Below are positions 8,751 to 16,900 of a DNA stretch of 40,239 nt, piece after piece. This DNA is from Marinobacter sp. B9-2. GTDB taxonomy: Bacteria > Pseudomonadota > Gammaproteobacteria > Pseudomonadales > Oleiphilaceae. The notes below the pieces were generated by a model, which saw only the letters and a list, made by a program, of their open reading frames with translations, did no database searches and was not told the DNA's origin. A program made the translations under genes and the position numbers. Within the stretch, counting starts at the first letter, position 1, and every line of letters starts with the position of its first letter. The stretch lies in NCBI GenBank assembly GCA_003030785.1, contig PYVH01000021.1:1-40239 (forward strand), read 5' to 3'.

Positions 8751-8864
8751 GGCTTGTCAGGCCGGGTCAGGCTTCCGGGACTGTGAGCAGCATGGATGCT
8801 GCGATCAAGCCTACAGGGACGTATTCACGGCGTGTCCCGGAAGCCTGACCCGGCCTGATAAGCC
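8751..8864 (-). repeat. Variable-stem hairpin element, copy 3 (core reversed)
   Basis: Arms 8751-8781 and 8834-8864 pair over 31 bp with a single G-T position, the longest stem of the five. Read on the minus strand the core matches copies 1 and 2 (CGTCCCTGT, GCTTG, then an apical CATCCATG hairpin). On the plus strand these are a hairpin at 8787-8802 with apical ATGGAT and TACAGGGACGT at 8812-8822. It fills the atuD-atuE gap. Confidence 0.92.
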
Positions 8865-8882
8865 TTCCACCAAGGCCCGAAA

Positions 8883-10043
8883 TCAGTCTTTCCGTTTGCC
8901 TGGCAGGGTCCCCATAAGCTTGCAAATAATCCCGAGCATGATTTCATCGGCACCACCGCCGATGGACACCAGTCGAACATCCCGGTGTGCCCTGGAAATC
9001 GGGTTATCCCACATGTAACCGTTGCCACCCCAGTACTGCAGGCAGCTGTCCGTTACCTCACGTCCCAGACGCCCGGCCTTGAGCTTGGCCATGGACGCCA
9101 GACGGGTCACATCCTTGCCATCAACGTGTAGCTCGCAAGCCTGATAGGTGAGGGCGCGTAGGGCTTCGACTTCGGTTTGCAGCTCGGCCAGGCGGAAGTG
9201 GATAACCTGGTTGTCGATCAGCGGCTGGCCGAAGGTCTTGCGTTCACGGCAGTACTCGATGGTCTTGGTGATGCAGTTCTCGAGCGCCTTGATCACATTG
9301 GCGGCACCCCAGATACGCTCCTCCTGGAACTGCAGCATCTGCATCATGAAACCGGTGCCTTCGGCGCCAATGCGGTAATGCTGGGGAACGCGGACATCAT
9401 CAAAAAAGATCTGCGCCGTTTCTGAGGAGCGCATGCCCAGTTTGTTCAGATGCGGGCTGAAGGAGATACCCGGGGTTTTGGTCGGTACGATAATCAGGGA
9501 CTTGTTCTTGTGGGGCTTGTCGTCCGAGGTGTTGGCCAGCAGGCAGATGAAGTCGGATTTGGGGCTGTTGGTGATCCACATCTTGGAGCCGTTGATGATG
9601 TAGTCGTCACCGTCTTTCCTGGCAGTGGTTTTCATCCCTGCTACATCAGAACCCGCGCCAACTTCGCTGACGCCAATGCATCCCACCATGTCGCCGGCAA
9701 TCGCCGGGGCAAGGAAGCTGCGTTTCAGTTCATCGGAACCAAACCGGGAAATGGCCGGGGTGCACATATCGGTCTGAACCCCAATAGCCAGCGGTACACC
9801 ACCACAATGGGCCATGCCCAGCTCTTCAGCCGCTACCAGGTTGTAGCTGTAATCCAGCCCCATACCGCCGTACTCTTCCGGCTTCTGGATGCCCAGGATT
9901 CCCAGGTTGCCGAGCTTTTTGAACAGCTCATGAATCGGGAATTCCCCGGCGGCTTCCCATTCGTCGCAGTGGGGGTTGATTTCCTTCTCCACGAAATCGC
10001 GGACGGTCTTTCGAAGGGCTTCGTGTTCGGCTGTGAATTTCAC
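8883..10043 (-). CDS. atuD: AtuD: citronellyl-CoA dehydrogenase (acyl-CoA dehydrogenase)
   Basis: 386 residues starting with GTG, with GGAG about nine bases upstream. It is a full acyl-CoA dehydrogenase: an N-terminal helical domain (KTVRDFVEKEINP), the middle beta domain with GVSEVGAGSDVAG and KMWITNS for FAD and substrate contact, and a C-terminal helical domain with RERKTFGQPL and a terminal GGGADEIMLGI segment. Length and motifs are standard. It is expected to oxidise citronellyl-CoA to cis-geranyl-CoA, passing electrons to ETF. General medium-chain or isovaleryl-type dehydrogenase activity is the alternative. The gene is isolated from atuE and atuC by hairpin elements and has its own ribosome-binding site. 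Confidence 0.88.
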   Translation of the reverse strand: MKFTAEHEALRKTVRDFVEKEINPHCDEWEAAGEFPIHELFKKLGNLGILGIQKPEEYGGMGLDYSYNLVAAEELGMAHCGGVPLAIGVQTDMCTPAISRFGSDELKRSFLAPAIAGDMVGCIGVSEVGAGSDVAGMKTTARKDGDDYIINGSKMWITNSPKSDFICLLANTSDDKPHKNKSLIIVPTKTPGISFSPHLNKLGMRSSETAQIFFDDVRVPQHYRIGAEGTGFMMQMLQFQEERIWGAANVIKALENCITKTIEYCRERKTFGQPLIDNQVIHFRLAELQTEVEALRALTYQACELHVDGKDVTRLASMAKLKAGRLGREVTDSCLQYWGGNGYMWDNPISRAHRDVRLVSIGGGADEIMLGIICKLMGTLPGKRKD

Positions 10044-10367
10044 TTTCTTGTTCTCCTGCTGGTAGAGAGTCCGTGCCTTCTTGGTGTTGGTGCACGTTCG
10101 TTAGCTTGGGCAGCAGGTCTGTAAATTTGTTGCTGCCTGCTGGCAGTTTTGTTGTCTTGATCCGTGGAAAAACTTTCTCTCTTCAAGCGATAACTCGTGG
10201 TCGACCAGAACCGGGGCGGAGGGCTTCCCAAAAACGTGGAGCGCCAGGGATGGCGCGACCGAGCCCTACAGGGACGTATTCACGGGCGTTTTTTGGGAAG
10301 CCCTCCGCCCCGGTTCCAGCCCCAAAGCTCGAAGGCCTGGAGGCGGGCCCCACCAAACCCAGAAAGC
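10044..10367. other. 324-bp atuC-atuD gap
   Basis: The longest gap inside the operon. About 160 bp between the atuD start and hairpin element copy 4 carry the atuD ribosome-binding site and no recognisable gene. The segment from 10317 to 10367 leads into the end of atuC. No convincing internal promoter was found. Confidence 0.7.
10208..10316 (-). repeat. Variable-stem hairpin element, copy 4 (core reversed)
   Basis: Arms 10208-10234 and 10290-10316 are perfectly complementary over 27 bp, with A/T-rich inner ends as in copy 1. The core on the plus strand has the hairpin GCGCCAGGGATGGCGC at 10241-10256 and TACAGGGACGT at 10267-10277. The second hairpin keeps the loop while its stem differs from copies 3 and 5 in both strands, i.e. 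paired changes. Confidence 0.92.
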
Positions 10368-11984
10368 CTACAGGCGGGCCACCCCAAACGTATTAGGCCG
10401 CAACTGCCGAGCCTCCGCCTCTCGGCAAACATCAAGAACCAGAGCCAGAACACGCCGCGTATCCCGAGGATCAATCAGCCCGTCATCCCACAATCGGGCC
10501 GTGCCAAACAACGCCGTTGAGCCTTCTTCCAGTTTCTTCGCCGTGGCCTGCTCCAGAAAATCCAATGTCTTCGGATCCGGCTCCAGGCCGCCGCGACGTT
10601 GCTTGTCTTCCGCCACAATGCGCATCACCTTGCCTGCCTGGGCCGGGCCCATAACTGCCGTTCGGCTGTTGGGCCAGGCGAAGATGAACCTCGGGTCCAG
10701 GCCGCGTCCGCACATGGCGTAGTTACCTGCACCATAGGAACCGCCGATGACAATTGCGACCTTTGGAACCCGACAATTGGCCACCGCCTGGATCATTTTT
10801 GATCCGTGTTTGATGATGCCATTCTGCTCCGAATGGGTGCCCACCATGAAACCGGTGGTGTTATGCAGGAACAACAGTGGTGTGCCTGCCTGGTCGCAGA
10901 GCTGGATGAACTGGGCGGCCTTGGCCGAGCCTGCCGGGGTGATCGGGCCGTTGTTGCCGATGATGCCAACCGAATGGCCCTCGATCCGGATGGTGCCGCA
11001 GGCGGTCTGGTCGTCGAACTCGTTCTTGAAATCCATGAACTTGGAACCGTCCGCGATACGGGCAAGGATTTCGCGAACGTCGTAGGGTTTCTTGGAGTCC
11101 GCCGGAATAACGCCCAACAGTTCATTGGCCGGGTAGAGAGGTTCCTCCCACTGAAGCTCTCGCTGCGGGGGTAACTGCTCGTTCCAGGGCAGGGCTTCGA
11201 GGATGTTTCTGGCCTGGCGGATGCCGTCGGCGTCGTCTTCGGCCAGGTATTCGGCGGTGCCTGCCACAGTGGCATGCATCTCCGCACCGCCGAGTTCTTC
11301 GTCGGTGGCAACTTCACCGGTGGCGGCCTTGAGCAGTGGCGGGCCGGCGAGGAACATCTTGGCTTGCTCGCGCACCACGATCACATAATCAGACAGGCCC
11401 GGCTGGTAGGCGCCGCCTGCGGTGGCGTTGCCGTGAACCACGGTGACCTGGGGAATGCCGGCGGCAGACATCCGCGCCTGGTTGGCAAAGCCCCGGGCGC
11501 CCAGCACGAAAATGTCGGTCGCATAATTCAGATTGGCGCCGCCGCTTTCGGACATGGATACCACGGGAAGCTTGTTCTCCATGGCGATCTGTTGCAGCCG
11601 CAGCGTCTTGTCCAGACCGGCCGGGGTAATGGTGCCGCCTTTGATGGCGCTGTTGCTGGCAACGACGAGGCAGCGAATGCCACTGACATAGCCAATACCG
11701 GCGATGATCCCGCCGCCGGCTTGGCTGCCGTCCTTGTCGTCGTGCATCTTGTAGCCGGCCAGGGAGCAGAGTTCCAGGAACGGCGTGCCACGATCCAGCA
11801 AACGGTTAATACGGTCCCTCGGGAGCAGCTTGCCCCGCTTGGTGAACTTTTCCCGGGCGGCCTCCGCCAGATCCAGCACCTTCTGCTCAACGTCCCGGAA
11901 CGTGGTGATATGGGTTTCCATGGCTTCGGCGTTGGTGCGGAAGTCCTCGGACTGGGAGCCTACGGTGGATTCAAGTACCTGCAT
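10368..11984 (-). CDS. atuC: AtuC: geranyl-CoA carboxylase carboxyltransferase (beta) subunit
   Basis: 538 residues from an ATG with GAGGAG six bases upstream, 10 bp after the atuB stop. It is an acyl-CoA carboxyltransferase with both crotonase-like halves: the N-terminal half has GGGIIAGIGYVSG and NSAIKGGTITPAG, then SESGGANLNYATD and GNATAGGAYQPGLSDY; the C-terminal half has GNNGPITPAGSAKAAQFIQL and the biotin-side GGSYGAGNYAMCGR. The length is typical of MccB/AtuC. It pairs with AtuF to carboxylate geranyl-CoA. Discriminating AtuC from methylcrotonyl-CoA carboxylase LiuB relies on context here. Confidence 0.9.
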   Translation of the reverse strand: MQVLESTVGSQSEDFRTNAEAMETHITTFRDVEQKVLDLAEAAREKFTKRGKLLPRDRINRLLDRGTPFLELCSLAGYKMHDDKDGSQAGGGIIAGIGYVSGIRCLVVASNSAIKGGTITPAGLDKTLRLQQIAMENKLPVVSMSESGGANLNYATDIFVLGARGFANQARMSAAGIPQVTVVHGNATAGGAYQPGLSDYVIVVREQAKMFLAGPPLLKAATGEVATDEELGGAEMHATVAGTAEYLAEDDADGIRQARNILEALPWNEQLPPQRELQWEEPLYPANELLGVIPADSKKPYDVREILARIADGSKFMDFKNEFDDQTACGTIRIEGHSVGIIGNNGPITPAGSAKAAQFIQLCDQAGTPLLFLHNTTGFMVGTHSEQNGIIKHGSKMIQAVANCRVPKVAIVIGGSYGAGNYAMCGRGLDPRFIFAWPNSRTAVMGPAQAGKVMRIVAEDKQRRGGLEPDPKTLDFLEQATAKKLEEGSTALFGTARLWDDGLIDPRDTRRVLALVLDVCREAEARQLRPNTFGVARL

Positions 11985-11994
11985 GTTCGGCTCC

Positions 11995-12861
11995 TCAGTC
12001 GTCGCTCAGAACTTTCGGGGTGACGGCCCGGTGAAAGCCGTTGTAGGGCTCGTTGTTCTTGGCCTTCGGCAACGGCCACACCCGGCCGCCCTGGGAAGCG
12101 CCGCCGTCGATTCGCAGGCAGTCGCCACTGATAAACGCCGCCCCCGGGCTGAGCAAAAAACAGATGGCCGAGCTGACTTCGGATTCGGTACCCATCCGCT
12201 TGATGGGCACGTTATCGCCAAGGCTGCGGATCCACTGCTTCATGTGCTCGGGGTAATTGTCCATGCCACTGGAAGCAATCCAGCCCGGAGCAACCGCGTT
12301 CACCCGAACGCCGGAAGCGCCCCATTCAACTGCGGCTGTCTGGGTGAAGTTTACCATCCCGGCCCGGGCGGCGCCGGAGTGCCCCATGCCGGGCATACCG
12401 CCCCACATATCGGCCACGATATTGACGATGGCGCCCCCGGTTTTGGACAGTGCCTGAGTGTAGGCTTCCCGGGCCATCAGAAATCCGCCGGTCAGATTGG
12501 TGCGCACCACGGTCTCCCAACCCTTCTGGTTGATCCCAGTCAACGGTGCCTGAAACTGCCCGCCGGCGTTGTTCACCAGACCACTCAGGCCGCCATGTTC
12601 GGCAATAATCGCCTTGACGGTGGCTTTCACGGATTCCTCTTCCCGGATATCGCAGACATGGGCCGACGCAATACCGCCGTCCTCAGTGATCTCTGCTTTT
12701 ACAGACTCCACTTTCTCGGCCTTGCGGCCCACCAGGGCAACCCGCGCGCCCAGGGCAGCGAGTTCATGGGCGGTACACCTCCCGATACCTGAACCGCCGC
12801 CGGTAACAATAAACACCTGGCCCTTGAACAGGTCCGGATGAAAAACAGATTGATAGCTCAT
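11995..12861 (-). CDS. atuB: AtuB: SDR with PECR-like active site
   Basis: 288 residues with the nucleotide motif TGGGSGIG at 20-27 and NNAG at 97-100. Where classical SDRs have YxxxK, this protein has HSGAARAG at 161-168. That is the pattern of peroxisomal trans-2-enoyl-CoA reductase (PECR)-like SDRs, so the usual catalytic Tyr and Lys are missing at this position. AtuB is generally described as a citronellol/citronellal dehydrogenase candidate; the residues seen would fit action on a CoA ester at least as well. It lies 10 bp before atuC, and the gap to atuA carries a hairpin element. Confidence 0.83.
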   Translation of the reverse strand: MSYQSVFHPDLFKGQVFIVTGGGSGIGRCTAHELAALGARVALVGRKAEKVESVKAEITEDGGIASAHVCDIREEESVKATVKAIIAEHGGLSGLVNNAGGQFQAPLTGINQKGWETVVRTNLTGGFLMAREAYTQALSKTGGAIVNIVADMWGGMPGMGHSGAARAGMVNFTQTAAVEWGASGVRVNAVAPGWIASSGMDNYPEHMKQWIRSLGDNVPIKRMGTESEVSSAICFLLSPGAAFISGDCLRIDGGASQGGRVWPLPKAKNNEPYNGFHRAVTPKVLSDD

Positions 12862-12891
12862 AAGTTGAAGACCTTTCCAAACGTTCGGGCG

Positions 12892-12995
12892 CTCTGGTTG
12901 GTGGCACGCTCCAGGACTGTGAGCAGCATGGATGCTGCGATCAAGCCTACACGGATGTATTCACGGCGTGTCCTGGAGCGTGCCACCAACCAGAG
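12892..12995 (-). repeat. Variable-stem hairpin element, copy 5 (core reversed)
   Basis: Arms 12892-12917 and 12970-12995 pair perfectly over 26 bp and extend outward with one mismatch. The core is almost identical to copy 3 (hairpin 12923-12938; TACACGGATGT at 12948-12958), yet the arms are unrelated to copy 3 except for the last inner bases. It lies in the atuA-atuB gap. Confidence 0.92.
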
Positions 12996-13013
12996 TGCAT
13001 GCTCCATGGTTGA

Positions 13014-14807
13014 CTACCCAATGACCTCAGAAGGAACAGGCACAGGAAACTCCAATAGCTGCTGGGCAAACGCCTTCCCCTGGGGATCAATCCGCAGGCT
13101 GGCAACGCCACCGCCGCCAAGACTGTGTTCCAGCAGGAAATTGATGGCCTGCAGCCCGGGCATGGCCCAGCGGGTGACCCGACCGGTATCCGGATTCAGG
13201 GTATGGGCCATCCAGTCCGCAACGGCGGCTTCCGTCAATGCTTTCTCGATGAATGGCAGAAACTCCGGTTTCCTGGCAATCACGCCGATGTTGGTGTGAT
13301 CGCCCTTGTCGCCACTCCGGGCCCAGGCAAGTTTCACCAGCGGCACGGTGGTATCCGTGGCGCCTGTCTCGTGTGTGAACGACTGGGGCTGGAGTTCGCT
13401 GTCCTTGAATCCGCCAGCAGTCTCAACTGCAACGGTCTGACGCTCGCCACCGAGATCCACTGATACCTCGACTTCTGTTTTAGGCACCAGGCATGAATAC
13501 AACCGGATTTTCGGCCACACCGTGGGTCGGCCCCCGACAATTCCGGTAATCCCCGGCGCCATGCCCGTCGCCGCCTGGGCAATTTCCCGGGAAAACAGAA
13601 CCAGAGCCTCTTTTTTGGGATGGGCCGTGCTGATCTTCACCACCAATTCCCGGCAATCCTCGCCATGGCCGTGAGGGCCATAAGTCGTTTCGGTGCCCAA
13701 AAGCTCAATGCTGGTTTCGCTGTAATCTGGCAGGCCGCGTTCGCTGAACATGCGTGAGGTCTTGGCCAGAATGGCCTGGGCGACTGTCTGAGCCTTGGCC
13801 TTGGCATTCATGCCAGCTAGAAGGAAGGTGACCGTACACTTGAACCCATCCGGCCAGGTGCCCGATACCTTGTAACTGTCCGTGGGTGGAAGTCCCCGGG
13901 CGCCCCGAACCTGAACCTGGTCTTCACCGGTTTCCTCCAGCTCAACCCCCGTGAAATCGCAGGTAACATCCGGCAGCAGGTAGGCTCTGGGATCGCCGAT
14001 CTCGTAGACTAGTTGTTCGGCCACAGTGCCGCGGCTGACGAGGCCGCCGGTGTCTTCCGGCTTGGTGATGAAAAAGCTGCCGTCGCCGCTCACTTCGGCA
14101 ATCGGGAAGCCCATGTTGGCGTAGCCGCCAGCTACCGCTTCCCAGTCGGTGAAGTTGCCGCCGGTGGCCTGGGCACCGCACTCGAGCAGATGCCCGGCCA
14201 GGCTGCCCTGGGCCAGCTTGTCGTAGTCTTGCCAGCTCCAGCCGAACTCGTGCACCAGCGGTGCCAATACCAGGGCACTGTCTGCCACCCGGCCGGTAAT
14301 AACTATGTCCGCGCCCTGTTCCAGAGCCGCAACCAGACCTGGCGCTCCCAGATAGGCATTCAGGCTGACCATCATTGGAGGCATCGGCTGGCCGGAACCC
14401 ATCTCGTTGATACCCATATCGGCCAGCTTTTTCTTCTTCATCAGCAGGTCGTCGCCCAGCACCAGGGCAATCTTCATGTCCACACCTGCCTTTTCGCAGA
14501 GGGCCTGCAGGGCGTCGCGGCAGGCGACCGGATTTACGCCGCCGGCGTTGGCAAGAACGCGGATACCTTTTTCCTTGATCTCTGCAAGCAAGGGGCCCAT
14601 GACCGTCTGGACGAAATCCCGCGCATACCCCTGGGTCGGATCCTTCATCTTCTGGCCAGCCATAATGGACATGGTGATTTCTGCCAGATAGTCGGCAACC
14701 AGATAGTCGATGCTGCCTTGATGAACCAGTTGCGCGGCTGCGGTTTCCGTATCGCCCCAGAAAGCGGCGGAGCATCCGATGCGAACGGTTTTTGGGGATT
14801 CAGTCAT
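13014..14807 (-). CDS. atuA: AtuA: acyclic terpene utilisation protein (DUF1446 family)
   Basis: 597 residues, first gene of the operon. The N-terminal two-thirds match the AtuA/DUF1446 family: an opening [13 protein letters not shown], then [13 protein letters not shown] and [17 protein letters not shown]. The last part, from about residue 490 ([19 protein letters not shown]), is the small AtuA-like C-terminal domain. The biochemical step is not established; participation in cleavage of the hydroxy-isohexenylglutaryl-CoA intermediate has been proposed. It is the marker gene that separates terpene clusters from the leucine/isovalerate (liu) clusters with similar carboxylases. The start has an AGGG site about nine bases upstream. 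Confidence 0.88.
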   Translation of the reverse strand: MTESPKTVRIGCSAAFWGDTETAAAQLVHQGSIDYLVADYLAEITMSIMAGQKMKDPTQGYARDFVQTVMGPLLAEIKEKGIRVLANAGGVNPVACRDALQALCEKAGVDMKIALVLGDDLLMKKKKLADMGINEMGSGQPMPPMMVSLNAYLGAPGLVAALEQGADIVITGRVADSALVLAPLVHEFGWSWQDYDKLAQGSLAGHLLECGAQATGGNFTDWEAVAGGYANMGFPIAEVSGDGSFFITKPEDTGGLVSRGTVAEQLVYEIGDPRAYLLPDVTCDFTGVELEETGEDQVQVRGARGLPPTDSYKVSGTWPDGFKCTVTFLLAGMNAKAKAQTVAQAILAKTSRMFSERGLPDYSETSIELLGTETTYGPHGHGEDCRELVVKISTAHPKKEALVLFSREIAQAATGMAPGITGIVGGRPTVWPKIRLYSCLVPKTEVEVSVDLGGERQTVAVETAGGFKDSELQPQSFTHETGATDTTVPLVKLAWARSGDKGDHTNIGVIARKPEFLPFIEKALTEAAVADWMAHTLNPDTGRVTRWAMPGLQAINFLLEHSLGGGGVASLRIDPQGKAFAQQLLEFPVPVPSEVIG

Positions 14808-14884
14808 GTTTCTGTGCCCTGTCTATGGTTACCGGTTCGATGCCAGTGGCAATCGCGGTTTTGTCTCATGATGAAGCTGACAAT

Positions 14885-14906
14885 ACCAAGCAAGCGCTTG
14901 GTTTGT
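14885..14906. promoter_or_regulatory. Probable AtuR operator
   Basis: A 22-bp imperfect palindrome with 18 of 22 positions paired, built on the perfect CAAGCGCTTG at 14891-14900. It lies between the divergent atuA and atuR genes and its right end overlaps the proposed atuR -35 box. Shape and position fit a TetR-family operator. Confidence 0.75.
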
Positions 14907-14930
14907 AAACAGGCAAGTTTAAGGTAGAAT
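14903..14930 (+). promoter_or_regulatory. Putative atuR promoter
   Basis: TTGTAA at 14903-14908 and TAGAAT at 14925-14930, spaced by 16 bp, stand 32 bp before the atuR start. The overlap with the palindrome suggests autorepression. Confidence 0.5.
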
Positions 14931-14962
14931 TAAAGGCCTCTTATGCCAACCGGATAGCTTTA

Positions 14963-15574
14963 GTGAACCAGAGCCAGATTCTCCAGTCCCTTATCGCCGA
15001 AAACCTTGTATCAGACCCCAGTGGTGCCCGTGGCCGCCTGCTCACTGAGGCTGCCCGGCTGTTCCGGGAAAAGGGCTATGAGCGGACCACGGTTCGCGAT
15101 CTGGCAGCCGCCGTCGGTATTCAGTCTGGCAGCCTGTTCCACCACTTCCGGACCAAGGAAGAGATTCTCAAAGCGGTGATGGTCGAAACCATCCGGCTGA
15201 ATACGGCGCTCATGCAGGCGGCTCTGGAGGCTGCCGATACCAACAGAAAGAAGCTTCGGGGTCTGGTCCGTGCCGAGCTGGAGTCGATCAATGGCCAGAC
15301 CGGTGAGGCTATGGCGGTATTGGTATTCGAATGGCGGAGTCTGTCGGCCGCTTCCCAGGTTGAAGTGCTCGAACTCCGGGATATCTACGAGAAGCTCTGG
15401 CTGGATGTACTGGAATCGCTGAAACACGAGGGCGCCCTGGAGGCGGATCCCTTCGTTGTTCGACGGATGTTGACCGGCGCCCTCAGCTGGACCGTAACCT
15501 GGTACAAGCCGGAGCGGGGAGGCCTGACACTGGATGGCCTGACCGACCAGGTGATGGCGATGATGGCACTTTAG
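14963..15574 (+). CDS. atuR: AtuR: TetR-family regulator of the atu operon
   Basis: 203 residues from a GTG start with only a weak ribosome-binding site. Residues about 25-70 form a TetR helix-turn-helix (LLTEAARLFREKGYERTTV, then GIQSGSLFHHFRTKEEIL). The all-helical remainder is the ligand and dimer domain. It is divergent from atuA, with a TetR-type palindrome between them, so it most likely represses the operon and itself until a terpenoid-CoA or free acid binds. The inducer cannot be seen from sequence. The symbol is assigned from position next to atuA, as in P. aeruginosa. Confidence 0.8.
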   Translation: MNQSQILQSLIAENLVSDPSGARGRLLTEAARLFREKGYERTTVRDLAAAVGIQSGSLFHHFRTKEEILKAVMVETIRLNTALMQAALEAADTNRKKLRGLVRAELESINGQTGEAMAVLVFEWRSLSAASQVEVLELRDIYEKLWLDVLESLKHEGALEADPFVVRRMLTGALSWTVTWYKPERGGLTLDGLTDQVMAMMAL

Positions 15575-15700
15575 GCAGGTTGCTATTTTCAAAAGTCATT
15601 GTTTCAAATCAAGAAAATCTTCCGAAACCCCTTTCCTTCCGGGCCATTGGCCCGATCGGCATAACAAAATCGGCATTCGAGCCATTTTTGTAGGACAGTT

Positions 15701-15728
15701 TTCACAGCATTCTTGCACCCGTTGATAA
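15701..15728 (+). promoter_or_regulatory. Weak candidate promoter for the TRAP operon
   Basis: TTCACA and TGATAA with a 16-bp spacer, about 50 bp before the lipoprotein gene. The rest of the 15575-15778 gap has a short GGGCC/GGCCC hairpin near 15640-15655 without a T tract and nothing else recognised. Confidence 0.3.
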
Positions 15729-15778
15729 AAACCGAGTTCATATCGGGCAAACAAAAACAACGTGATGCAGGGTGAAAT

Positions 15779-16843
15779 ATGATCTCCTCTCTGGCAAGGC
15801 TCGGACCGCACCTCATTGCGGCTCGCCTCAAGGCTCTCTCGCTGGCGGCGGTTGCCGCTCTCGCAGGCTGCTCGGCAAATCCCATCTACTCCACCACCGG
15901 TGTTGTGCTCTCCGGTTATTCGGAAGGCGAGGCCACGCCCTACGTACTGCAGATGTCCGATGCGCAGATGGCCTGTGCGCTGGGTGAGGGCATTGACCCG
16001 TTACTCTATTCCTTCTCACGGGTGACCGATGCACCTGACAGCACCGGCTCCCTGCTGATGCTCCTGGCAGGCAATTGCGCCGAGTATGAAGCCTGGGAGG
16101 CTGAACTTGCCTACCTCAGAGCGGACTACGAGGGCGATGTCGAAGCGGCCAAGGATGCCAGGGAAGTGACAAAACGCCTGAACGCACTGACCGCGAAGCG
16201 TCGCTACGCATCCTTTCAGAGAGCGATGGCCGCTTACGAGTTCGACCCCGGCGCTGAACCCCTTGAATGCCCGTTCCTGTTCACCGAGCAGGATGAAATT
16301 ACCTTCCTGCTCGGCTTGCTGACCGGGATGCAGGCCATCGTGAACGATGCCAATTCCGGCGCCATGGCCGGAGTACCCAGGAACATTGCGCCCCAGGCCG
16401 AGCGTGCCGCCACCTGTCTGGACAATGAAAAGTGGGGTGGCATGCCCAACGCCATCCGGGCCCTGGTCTGGCTACTGCTGCCGGATACCCGTCCGGCGCT
16501 GGCGCCGGATCCGTGGCAGGTGCTGGAACACAGCAGGGAGCTGGGCGTTGAGAAAGGCATGCGGGTTCCGCACGCGCTCCAGGCTGTCGCCGCCGAAACC
16601 TTTGGCCGACCGGAAAAGCTTGAGGAAGCCATCGCCAGTTTCGCCGAGGCCGATGCAACTATTGAGGTCTGGGACGAGTACCGTCTGGTGGATGAAGTCG
16701 CGGCCGGAGTGGTTCGCTTTTCTTCTGACAAGCACTGGACCGCCAACTACGGCTATCGGACGCCGCAATCCTTCTTCGGCAGGATGAGCCCGGAGCGGCA
16801 AACCGAAAACGTCGAAACCATGAATCTGGACGACCTGCTGTAA
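15779..16843 (+). CDS. Helical lipoprotein of the TRAP-type operon
   Basis: 354 residues from an ATG with AGGGTG just upstream. The signal peptide ends in a lipobox LAGC at about residue 31, so the mature protein is expected to be a lipoprotein facing the periplasm. The mature part is mostly helical and has several cysteines. I do not recognise a firm domain. Some TRAP operons encode an all-helical TPR-like lipoprotein called TatT, and this protein occupies the same role by position, but the resemblance in sequence is not clear to me. It is followed at 57 bp by the solute-binding protein gene and then the permease, so a function in ligand delivery or scaffolding is inferred from context only. 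Confidence 0.75.
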   Translation: MISSLARLGPHLIAARLKALSLAAVAALAGCSANPIYSTTGVVLSGYSEGEATPYVLQMSDAQMACALGEGIDPLLYSFSRVTDAPDSTGSLLMLLAGNCAEYEAWEAELAYLRADYEGDVEAAKDAREVTKRLNALTAKRRYASFQRAMAAYEFDPGAEPLECPFLFTEQDEITFLLGLLTGMQAIVNDANSGAMAGVPRNIAPQAERAATCLDNEKWGGMPNAIRALVWLLLPDTRPALAPDPWQVLEHSRELGVEKGMRVPHALQAVAAETFGRPEKLEEAIASFAEADATIEVWDEYRLVDEVAAGVVRFSSDKHWTANYGYRTPQSFFGRMSPERQTENVETMNLDDLL

Positions 16844-16900
16844 GCCAGGTTGCCGACATCCTCTGAAAACTGACAAACACAAGAATGACCGGAGGTCGTT

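Noticed and set aside
5782-12861. Assignment as a leucine (liu) catabolic cluster
   Set aside because: The AtuA/DUF1446 gene, the FATP-type synthetase, two SDRs and the gene order fit atu; no isovaleryl-CoA dehydrogenase-HMG-CoA lyase pairing is present.
2824-12995. The five hairpins as a CRISPR array
   Set aside because: The copies are kilobases apart, in two orientations and separated by genes, with long palindromes rather than short direct repeats and spacers.
2824-12995. The five hairpins as ordinary rho-independent terminators
   Set aside because: No T tract follows the outer stem, they are far too long, and the A5/T5 runs of copies 1 and 4 are inside the stem.
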